Assembly: GCF_014839805.1 (NCBI RefSeq)
Contig: NC_051117.1
Span: forward strand, 1,550,001-1,614,000
Length of the DNA: 64,000 bases
Origin: Manduca sexta
Lineage: Eukaryota; Arthropoda; Insecta; Lepidoptera; Sphingidae
Direction of reading: 5' to 3'
Part shown: positions 11,705-23,700 of the stretch, piece after piece
Layout of the letters: each line of letters begins with the position of its first letter
Numbering within the stretch: the stretch's first letter is position 1
Notes under the pieces: generated by a model
What the model was told of the DNA's origin: nothing
What the model saw: only the letters and a program-made list of their open reading frames with translations
The model's database searches: none
Program-made: the position numbers and the translations under genes

Positions 11705-14700
11705 GTGGGTCTTTTTAATTTTTGGTGCCAATATTTATTATGTATTTTTTTTTTATTTATTTAGATATTACTTTTTTTTATTTTTTGTTGGTATTGGAAC
11801 TTATTCGCATTTTTATGTTATTCTTTTTTATTTTTTCACTGGCTGAAATTTTAAACGAATCAATTATTGACAGCTTTTTATTTTTATTGTCCATTGTTGC
11901 ATGTATTGTTTTCTATGCAATAAAAAATCGGCAAAATTAAAAACAATTAAACTAACAATGAAAATAAGAAAATTCGTGAATAAAATTCCGTAAAAAACCT
12001 TTAAAATTTTAAAACAATCCCAATTGTTACGATGCCTCCATTTCAATACAAACCTATTTCAATATAAAATGCGATGTATTTAAATCCTTTGTTATACAAA
12101 TAGCTCATTCTACGATCTCACGTACTACGTTTCTAATTCTATTTGTACTCAATATGATTCGTAAACAGTTGCTATTTTTGCTTTATTGGCCTAGCGTCTT
12201 GAGACACTGACCTATGGTCCCTCGGGTTTGACATACATGGCAGTCACCTAAAGACTTGACATATATGGCACTTCGGGGAGTGATATTGAACTTGTATCTC
12301 TAGAGTGATATGATATTCAGGACTTTTCTCCTTGGGTTTCTTTGTTTTACGCTTAGCAACAGTGTTTTGTTTTTTAAATCGGACAGATTGTTAACCTGAC
12401 AGGGCTTAAATTATACAAACACACTAGACTTTGGGTGAGCGTTAGCAACAATGTTTTATATTTTTACCTGACTGTTAGTTGGACAAGAGTTGGCTTATTC
12501 GAAGACATCGGACTTTTAAATGAGTGCTTTAGTCGCTGCAATAGTGATATTGACTTGGTTAAAATGAATTTTGTTGTATGATTTTGTTGCAATGGGATCT
12601 TAGTTGTATCCTAGTGGATTAATTCCTAATAGGTACCCTTGATCCTTATACGAGTTGCAGTAATTAGTATATTGTGGTGATCAAAATAGTTTCAAACATA
12701 ATAAAATGACGGCTTTATGACTTGATTTGAAGGCGAGGGAGCATTCACCTCTTTGATCAAGAAACATCACAAGTTTTCCTCTTACCGCATTAATAAGCTT
12801 TATATTTTGGGTAAATTCGCTTCTTAAATATTTCTTAGTAAGATCAGGCTAAAGAAGCAACCTTTCTGTCTTATTGATTCTTCTTACAGCAAAGTATGTG
12901 ACGTAGACGAGTACGTCATGTAACTTTGCCGAGATAAAAAAGATCTGGGTCACGATATTGGACAAATATAATTAACATTAAGATAATGTGCGTTAACAAC
13001 AGTGGGCTTAACACGCGTTTGGTATCACCACGGGCTTAACGAACGATATGACTATCCGGGTTTTAAGTGGCGGACTTGCGTCGTGTTGATTTTAGGTCTT
13101 ATGGTTTATTTTAGGTGTCTTTAAGGAAAATCTAGATAGTGGCGGTGGTGTTTTTATATCTTTAAATATAAAACAAAGTCCCCCGCCGCGTCTGTTTGAA
13201 GGCGATAAACTTGATGGATTTCGATGAAATTTCGTATTGAGAATCTGAGAATGACCTAGGCTGGTTTATCCCGGGAAAATATATATTGCGATTTTGATTC
13301 CGTAAAACATTTTGTCACACGGACAAAGTCACGAGAAAAGTCAGTTAAATATTTTAAAAAATTAAGGTAGCAGAGCGGAGAATGTATAGTTAGCTGAAAT
13401 TGAGTGCCAGGTCTCGTCTTCAATCATTGTGCTCGAACCAGAATAGAGAAATCGGTGTGGCAATGGAGTGCTGAGATGAAAGTTTGACTTTTGATACTGC
13501 GGACCTGCGGCAGTCCGTTTTACTCTAGACTATCACCGGCAGGCTAGCAGTGGAACATCTCAATTCATTATTTATTCATTATTATTTTTATAATTTTAAA
13601 TTATCTTCACAAACTTCACTGCTATAACTATTTTATTTGTCAGGTTGAAAGTCGTATTTAGTTAGATGACTTTTCAGCAGTTGACTTACCGCATTTTACT
13701 GAGTTTGTTTTGAGAAACTTATAAATAACAAATGCGTATCTATCTATAGAATATTCATCGTGACAAATTACAGCTGTTGGGTTAAAATAATTTTAGAAGA
13801 ATCCGAAGAGATTTACTTAAATATTGCTTTAAATAAAATAGCGTGCGTGCTACTACACGGTTCTAATGTACTGGGTTCGAATCCCGGGTCGGGCAGTGAT
13901 GTTGGGTTTTACTGCTCAGAATCAGCCCGGAGTCAGGAATTTGTAGCCGACATGGTGGCAGACTTGCTAACACGTCATAGGACGGAGTGTGGAGAAAAAG
14001 GTTGCCCCAGTAGCATCTCTGTTTATCTCTTCCGGGATAGAAGCGTGATGTTTGTGTGTGTTACATAGTTTATAAAACAATCTCGAGTATTTTCTCACAA
14101 CGGTTAGGTATTTAGAAACAATTAGACGTCGGTAATGGTTGTTATTCGTAATTCCGCATTACAACGCCATTGTGTTCAACACAACATACTTCATCGCAGT
14201 GAGCGAAAGGTTGCCTTTAAACATAGTTTTTCTATTTTCATCTGGGTTTCGCAGCTTTAAATCTTCCTTCAAGAAATTTGATTAGTGGTAGACCATGTAG
14301 AATATTTTTTTTACTGCAATGGCATTCATGCTGTTGCCTTTTGTACGGTCAGAGATATTACCTGGGTCTTATAACCTTAATTTACTTTTTCCCTCCATTT
14401 TAAGGATCCTCTATGTTTCTAAGGATCGGGAAAGGACTTATCCCATAATGAATGACGTTATCACTAATGGTACAGTTAATTTTAGTCATTATAAAATCGT
14501 TTTATGAAAAAGAAATAACCTTTGATCAAATTCCAACATATCACTACAGATCATAAAATTAAATAATAAAATAATTGACAAAAAATCGTTGTTTGGTTTT
14601 TACATTACAACACTAAAGAAACTTAGTGGGTCACACTACATTGAATCATATTTTGATAAAAAACAAATATCTTCTTTCATAATAAATCTATTGGTCAGAA

Positions 14701-17700
14701 CTGTTAACTACGTTTTATACGTACAATAGCGGTAACTGGAAACCAGATAGATTTCTTTTAAATTAATTTTTATCGTCCTCTGAATATAGTACCTATAACA
14801 CTTTATTTACACTCACAATCAGCACCATCCTTTGCCTTCCTATCCTATAAAAAAGAATCTAGAATCGTTCTTTTTAAAACGTTTACTTTTGATCAGTCAT
14901 TCCAATAATGATAGGTATGATACAAACACATACATACTAATTAGTCGTGCCGCACCGCGCACGTGTATGTACGTAATGCGCTATATTATCTTATTGTTTA
15001 GTTGCTAGTTGTAATTAGAGCGTTGTTGACGAGTTTAATGAAAATTAATTGCTTGAAGGATGAGCATGTGGATTGGACACTTGAAATCGTGTAAACATAA
15101 CTATTAACTTTGTAATGTACTGGTATGAAAAGGTATGTTGTGAGTTTAATCGAATGTAGTCTAATATAGATTTCTTTTCGGCTTTAGAATAGTTTGCGCA
15201 CGTATTCTCTTCCTATAATCCTGGGTCTTTCCGTAGCGTGAAGGAGCATCTTAGTAAACGGGAATGATTATGTCGAATGATAGATAGCCTTTTGTTGCTA
15301 ATCGATATTTATCTGGACGGCATCGCTTACATCAGATGCAGTGCATCACTTTCACGTACCAAAAAAATTGTTTATCACAGCATTCTTTACAAACTGCCTG
15401 TTTTGATCTGGACACATTCTTGCCTAGACTAAAAAGTATATCGCGACGAAGGATAATATGTCGTCGTATAATTAAAAGAATTTTCCTAATTTACTAATAT
15501 ACAAAAGTCATTAATCAGGTCATCTGCGAAATACAAATTTATTTTTCAGGACAACATCTAAGCTATAAATTCAATGATTACTCAAGTACTCTAGACACTA
15601 ATTAGGTGAACTAGTGTATTTAAATACTCTATTCGTTTTTATTATTTTGTTTATTACATTACAAGTACGTTAGCTATACAGTTTTATTACTTATCCTAAA
15701 GTGGTTTTACATCATCGATGTATCCATATTTGTGTAATCGATTTCTCAATATCTTTTTATTAGTTTCGCAATTTTGTATTGCTGGACTAAAAAGTAGATT
15801 ATAATTGATTTTATTCTTTAAATGAAACAGCTGTATTAAGCATTATTTATTCACAAAGATGTAGGTAACTAGGTACTTGCTATTTCAAGAGGCAATAAAA
15901 TATTATTATGTTTAAATTCTGCATTTTATTAATTATTTATAATAAAACGGTCAGTCTCTTTAAAGGTTCATCAATGAAACGTGGCTGAACAGATTTAGAT
16001 GCATATTTCACTATTATTAGATAATAATTCTAGTCATTTGTAACTAATTTATAGTTTTGTATTTTTGCCTTTGACAATATTGACCTAAATAAGAAAGTGA
16101 CCAAATCAGTGATCGTTGTATAATATAAAAAAAATAATTTGAATAATACTTATAAACAAATGAAAGGGTGGGAGGGAGGTAAGAGTTGTAGTGGATGTTA
16201 CAACTTACATAAACTTAAGAACCCAAATTTATGGTGAAATTTACGCAAGGGTCATACGTGGTTTGAGGACATTGTAACCGCTGGAGCACTTATTACGCGC
16301 AATGGAAAGCGCATGAGTTCATCGACTTCAGAAATAAATATAACATATTTCAAAAATAAAATGTAATAAGTTAATTCGCCGACCACATTGAAGTCTCGAG
16401 ACCGATTTAATAAAAATACAGTATAACGCCATCTAGCGTGTTCTCTTTCGAATTTTCCTATTTCCCTGTTCTTAAATTAGAAATTGTTCTGATGTATCAT
16501 CGTTTCGCGGAATTTCTCATTGTTTCATGTTTATATATTAGTATTTATCTGCGGTCTCGCACTTGTTAATACCTAATTGAGTTATTTATTTTTTATATAA
16601 TATTGTACATACTTTGATTGGTTGGCATGAGCTTAGCCAGCTGTCAACCCTGGAGGAGGGCAAAGGAAATCACAAATCGTGATCCAGAGGCTGAGGGGTG
16701 GGGTTGGTGAGCGTAAATTTCATATAGGTAGTCGCATACACAAGTATGTACTTGGGTTGTAGCCAGGAGATGGCAACTGCCCTTCCCTTCTCCCCACTGG
16801 GTTCGCCCATACTGGTTGCGCGGGTTATGGAGAGCCCGTAGGGAGTAGATACCTTAGCCTGCAGAAATGCTTTCGCACAGAGACAAAAATAGCGCTTCGA
16901 TTACAAATTAATACGCTGAAGACACTTCTTAATTAGTACAGCCATAAATAAGTTGAGCAGACAGACAGACAACAAAATTAGGACTGTTTTCTTATTGTTA
17001 TATGTACAATATAAAAAGTCTTTAGTTATAAGCGACGTTATTTAAGTAATAATTAAATATTCTCATGTACCTTGACTTATAAGTGCATCTATGTTCGCCT
17101 ACATTTTATTTTATTTATCTATTTATTAAAACAAAAAGTTGAAGACATACTAGAAATATAATATAGATAGATTTTTTTATACGAGCATGGTAGATTGACT
17201 TCGCTGCACCTGATAGTATGTGTAGTGGTGTCCAATAAAATGTCGACTGACGAGAGACCCTTCGGCAGTTGACACAATTATGCCGGCCTGTCGAACCGCA
17301 TATGTACAGACTGATCCCGGAAAGAAACACACTTACGTGGATTACTATAGGGGTAACACCTAGTGTACGGTGGTCGTTATTTGGGCGGATATAAAATACA
17401 CTAGCTTTTGCCCGCGGCTCCGCCCGCGTTATAAAGTTTTTCGGGCCAAAGTTTTCCGTTATAAAAGTCACGCTATATATTTTCCCGGAAGCCTGTGTTC
17501 TTCCCAGGGTCTCAAACTGTCTCCATACCAAATTTTATCCTAATACGTTGGGTAGTTTTTGAGTTTAACACGTTCGGGCAGACCGATGCAGCGGGGGACT
17601 TTGTTTTATGATATATTTTTGTAGAACTTTTTAAGAGGAACAATCCCGTCATACATTATTGTTGCATAACTTTAACCGTTTACGCAGCGCACGCAACAGC

Positions 17701-20700
17701 TCTCAACACTAATAAATTGTCCCCGTTTTTGCATCATGTTTCATTACTGCTCCGCTCCTATTGGTCATAGCGTGACGATATATAACCTATAGCACTCCAG
17801 GAACAAAGGGCTATCCAACACAAAAATATTTTTTCAGTTCGAACCGGTAGTTCCTGAGATTAGCGATTACTGCTCCGCTCCTATTGGGCATAGCGTGATG
17901 ATATATATAGCCTATAGCATTCCAGGAACAAAGGGCTATCCAACACAAAAAGAATTATTCAGTTCAAACTCCTAGTTTCTGAGATTAGCCATTACTGCTC
18001 TGCTCCTATTGGTCATAGCGTGATGATATATAGCCTATAGCACTTCACGAACAAAGGGCTATCCAATACAAAATGATTTTTTAGTTCGAACCGGTAGTTC
18101 CTGAGATTAGCCATTACTGCTCTGCTCCTATTGGGTATAGCGTGATGATATATAGCCTATAGCACTTCACGAACAAAGGGCTATCCAATACAAAATGATT
18201 TTTTTAGTTCGAACCGGTAGTTCCTGAGATTAGCCATTACTGCTCTGCTCCTATTGGGTATAGCGTGATGATATATAGCCTATAGCACTCCGCGAACAAA
18301 AGGCTATCCAACGCAAAAATAATTTTTCAGTTTGGACCGGTAGTTCCTGAGATTAGACATTACTGCTCCGCTCCTATTGGGTATAGCGTGATGATATATA
18401 GCCTATAGCACTCCACGAACAAAAGGGCTATCCAACGCAAAAATAATTTTTCAGTTTGGACCGGTAGTTCCTGAGATTAGCCATTACTGCTCCGCTCCTA
18501 TTGGGTATAGCGTGATGATATATAGCCTATAGCACTCCACGAACAAAGGGCTATCCAACGCAAAAAGATTTTTTCAGTTCGGACCGGTAGTTCCTGAGAT
18601 TAGGCATTACTGCTCCGCTCCTATTGGGTATAGCGTGATGATATATAGCCTATAGCACTCCACGAACAAAGGGCTATCCAACGCAAAAAGAATTTTTCAG
18701 TTTGGACCGGTAATTCCTAAGATTAGCGCGTTCAAACAAACAAACTCTTCAGCTTTATATAATGGTATAGATTACACCACCAACTTTTTTAACCTACACT
18801 AGTTGTTTGAAAAATGTGTCAAGTCTTCTCTCGTTTATATATAGGGTAAAACGACATACTTAACTGGGATCAATCTATGTACATCCAATATGGAAGCTGG
18901 TAGATCTATGGCACCGATCGAGGACCGCGTCTCTTGCTGGTAGACATTGCAGACTGCTTTGTAGTTACCATCATACAAACATCGAGCTGTATCGACAGTT
19001 CCAAATTAATTATGCTCTTGAGTGCGATATCAGCTGATACACTGTCAAGTTAAAGTCAGCATCTTAAGATCGCCGCACTAATCGCGCATCAAACGTTTAC
19101 TATAAACAGTTGGTGCAAGCGATTCCGTCAAATTATTGACTTCAATCAACTCAAGTTTTGTTTATTAAATAGTTCAGTATTAAAAATTTTTACTTAAGGC
19201 TACTTGAGTGGTGAGATTGCATTAATATGGCCGTTTATATTTGACAGGATTACCACTTGACAGCCAAATCCACATGGAAGCTATATATCTTAATTGTTTT
19301 GTATGCACCACGTTATCAGATTCCAATTAATAATTCTCCAAGGTTAAGATAACGCGTTCTCAAGTAGATTAGCCGTTGACAATTATATCTTATCTTTTAA
19401 TACGCTACGATCTGGTGCGCCATCGGCCCATCATTGTGAAATGATGAAAACAAACAACATAGGGCGAGTTATGTTTTTGCTGGAAGGAACAGATTTTGCT
19501 TCCTGCGTCATTCGTGTTATACTACATATATCTTTAGGCGGCGATTAGAGAAAAGCAGCGAAAGTCTAGTTGGTTGTGGAACGGAGTGCCGAGACGAATG
19601 TCCGTAGGTTCAAAACCCAAGGGCATACACCTCTAACTTTTCTAAAATTATGTGAGTATTCTTTGTGAATAATCGCTTGCTTTAACGGCGAAGGAAAACA
19701 TCGTGAGGAAACCTGTACACCTGAGAAGTTCTCTATTGGAATTTCGAAAGTGTGTGAAGTCTACCAATCCGCACTAGGCCAACGTGGTGAACTAAGGCCT
19801 TATCCCTCTCAGTACTAAAGGAAGCCCGTGCCCAACAGTGGGACAGTATATAAAACAGGGCTGATTATTATCATTATATATTTCTTTAGGAAGAAACGCA
19901 TATTATTCTCTAAAGACTCATCTGCCCTAATATGTTATTGTGAAAAGTGGTTCAGCCGTGTTCAAGGTTAGCTCAGACATAACAGACAAAATAATTCAAA
20001 ATGCATGTTAAGGTATTCGTAATGTGTGATTAAACAAAATATTATGAGCTTTGGAAATCGTTTACTTGGTTCTGGTCAATATTTATGCAAGAAAAAATTG
20101 TGTAGGAGGTGGTCGCTCGGCCTAAGGATGTTGCGACTAACTGCCTTAAAAGTCTAAACAATTATAATGTCGCGTTGACTTATGTATTTGCTGGTGGTAG
20201 GATACAAATGTATGCGCTAGGATAGCGAGACTGTACATAAAATTCACCGTTTATAATTCCGTATTCAAATGCCGGTATAATTTTGCCCACTGGACCTTAC
20301 TTCACTTAGTATAAAAAATATGAATAAGGTATACTGCGTACTATTTGGTCTTAATCGGAACAACAGTTTTTGTATATTGCTAATGGCGTTGATTCATTTA
20401 TGTGGAAAAATACTATCAATATTCCATTTTGTAACTATACTGGTAAAGGACCATTTATTACACAAAATGTTGTAAAGGCGCTAATGAGTTGTTTATACGG
20501 CAGTTGAGGTACATTTGTAGTTGCAAATATGATAATATGATTAGTGTTTCATCGCTTGGACCTTTGCAGTACGGAAAATTTATTATTTGCTTTAATTATG
20601 TTTAATTCCTTTTGCTGGTGGTAGGATTTTTGAACCCGCCTGGATAGCACAGTAAACAAGGTGCTATGCGCCATAGAGGCCCACGTAATTTAGTCGTCTG

Positions 20701-23700
20701 GCGACGGGTAATCGTTTCTCTCAAGTCGACACTCTATATAGACCTTCACATGCAATTGTCTGTGCCCGTATACAAAAATTATGTCCTGAAGAAAATCACA
20801 TCTATTCTCAGTTCTCATGTTCATCCTTAAAGGCTGGTTATTAGTCTATGTATCCATACATACCCTTTTATATTATTGTCATGCTTAGTAGTGATTACTC
20901 AATCACGTGGCTACTGGGTCGCTCGTTCATTTTTCCGCTGTCTGCTGTAACTTTATTTACTAATACAACTATGGACATGCATTATTGTTCTGCAATGGGA
21001 ATTTCTATTTTAGTAAGTAGAACCAAAGATTCATTAACCTATATTTCCATGTCTACATCGTATGAGTTTTTCTACATCTGTCTGTCTTGTTACTAGTATT
21101 TCTTGATAGTTTTTTTAACATATCTGAGTCCTCGATACGTTGTTGTGGTCGAATATTTGCACATTGAGTCCTTATCAAATTATTCGTTTGCTCTAAGATT
21201 TTATCATCGATTTCTACGTTTTCCGGCACGTGCTATGATAATTGGGATAAGGTTGATTAAGTGCCAATGTAAATTAAATTGTTTTTCTGTCTCTTTTGCT
21301 TTTTGTAGGTCTTCCTCCTTTTAGGGGCTTCGCATAGTAATTTTGTTAGTGAGTATGTATCACGGCCTGTTTTGGGTTGATGACTAGAGGTGATCCCTTT
21401 GACAACTAATATTTCGTGAATATTTTTAAAATCGGCTCGCTTTAACCGCTATATTCTATAAACGATAAAAATTACCAATCAGAACATTTTTTTTACATGC
21501 TTACCAATGAGTTATTTTGATTGGTTCATACTCGGAATCGTATTGAAGATTGAAATTGGAATCGTTTACTCAAAACAGCTGTTAGAGAGTAATTATGGAA
21601 CTTGGGTAAACAAAAGTTAGATCCTGCAACTGATTTTGTGTTACATGGGTTGACTTAGAATTTCTCTAGATTCAGATATTTAACTACGTTGAGATGATAT
21701 TTCACAATATTATGTATCGTTCGAAGGTTCTTACATTGACACTGGATTACCTTATAGACAGAACATAGCTTACTTTGTATGTCATTCATGTTCTTGATAT
21801 TTTTTATAAAAATAGAACGTACTTATCTGATATGCTTTAAATCTGCAAGCGCATGATTCTCTTCGCTTAAGGATAGTGATCAATGATTAGGCGTCTAGAT
21901 CTTAGTACGATATCACTTAGATAACTACATATCGTAATGTGACATGAAGATTATCAGCTTTATGCTACTACTTTTTTTCAATTTACTGTGTGTCGTTACT
22001 TTCGCGGCGCTTAGATAGTTAATATTGAAATTAGGAAAATGTTATTTAGTTAATTAGAAAACTGCGAAATATTTACGTTTTATTCTCTACAATTAGTGAT
22101 CGATTTCATTTATCTATCTTTATAATAGAAAATATATTTAAGTACAATGCCATCTATTATTGTAGAATGAAGATCGTGATACAATTTAGCAATAAATCGT
22201 TCACGTTTTCTGTTTTTAATTCCAGTGTTTCGTGACGGCTTCGGTGGCCATCAACATCATCGGCCATGGCAGTATCATCGGCTTTCCTGCTATCTTGATC
22301 CCAAGCCTTCGCAAACCTGACTCGTACATCCACGCCACCACAGCGCAGGAGTCATGGATCGGTGAGGACTTCATTACAATGAATCTTAATTGTGGAAGTA
22401 TTTAGAGTAATGTTCAAGGTGTTAACTATTTTGGGCGAGGTTTTGACTGATTTGTTTCCAAAAGTAGACTTGGACGTTAGAAGGTACATTATTCTAGTTC
22501 GGTTAGTAAGTATCTTTGAAGGATGGATTTGGATTATCCATGTTCTATATCTGTGAATACGACATGCACCAAAGAACCACGCTGTAGTGTAAAGAGGTAC
22601 ATTAAATGGGCCAAATCGCTGGGTTAGTAATTGGTATGTCGATTTTGGATACTGAATCAGAAATTCGGCACGAAGCCAAATTTGCTATTGAGTTTTGTAA
22701 AGTCACAGAGCTTGACACAAAACCGCTTCCTAGCAAAGAAAGATGGTATAATCCTAACTACATGTAATTGCACTTTATTTAGCCTTTGTCGCGATGTCAT
22801 ATTGCTTTACCTCGATAAACTTTATATATTACTCAAACACTTAAAATATTGTACTGCAAGGTTCTCTAACGCCTGTAGAACTGTATCTTATCTTTTGTAT
22901 GTATTTGCTACTGCCCGTACCTTGAACAGATTTCTGATAATCTTTAAACTTTAATTAATATTATCCCTCTTTTTATCCTATTCTCTTACTTAATAAAGCT
23001 TTGGAACGACATGAAACTTTTTGCTGGTGGTAGGATTTACTTTATATGTACCCGGATAACGACCAACGTACACAAGGTGGTAAAACCCACCATACCTGGC
23101 CACGTAAATGTGTCGCGTTCCGGTATCAGCCTGTGTATATCTGGTTCCAATAGGCCGGCATAATTGTGTCGACTGCTGAGGGGTAATCATCTCTCATCAG
23201 TCGACATTCTATTAGTCTCCACTTTACTTACTATCAGGTGCAGTAAGGCGCACTGCCGTGCACGTAAAAAAATCTTAGCTATGTTATTACTGTTCACGAA
23301 TGACAGGGAAAATTTACTTTCCCTACCTTCAAAAAATATAAAAAACCAGCATTGCTAAGCCTGACTGACATTATCTCAGATAAATACTTATAGAGATAGT
23401 CAATAACTATATTTTGTAGCACAAAACATGTATTGATCTAACTCTTTGTTCCAAGTGTTGTGCTGCGTCAAGTGTCATTGTGTTAATATTAAAACCAATA
23501 AAACTAGATAAGGCAGGTGCGGCTGATAGGTTTATTTTGAGTGGGCTGGCGTGATCGTTCTTACGTAGATTTATACACGAGAGGTCTATTCGTAATACAT
23601 AATGCACATAACAATTTTAAACGCCAAAAATGGGAGGGTTCCTACAGTACACAGCTACGATTGCATTCATTTCGTTTATTTGCATTTTAAGAGCTTCTTC

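Larger units (their letters stand above)
11705..22225 (+). other. intron 1 of transporter 1 (10.5 kb)
   Basis: The intron is AT-rich and holds a SINE (13.84 kb), a Helitron-like element with a tandem array (17.40-18.77 kb), a family B SINE (19.55 kb) and family C fragments (17.2, 20.2, 20.6 kb). At 12.3-12.6 kb there are irregular copies of a motif around GTTAGCAACAATGTTTT and TTACCTGAC. A GC-richer stretch at 16.63-16.86 kb is unexplained. No additional exon was found. Confidence 0.7.

Noticed and set aside
17115..17531. 138-codon minus-strand open frame
   Set aside because: It spans the junction between a family C repeat and the Helitron-like element and has no coding motif.
17743..18728. 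Regular repeats resembling a CRISPR array
   Set aside because: Units are head-to-tail with no unique spacers, the period is ~123 bp, the genome is an insect's, and there is no cas gene. They are the interior of a Helitron-like element.
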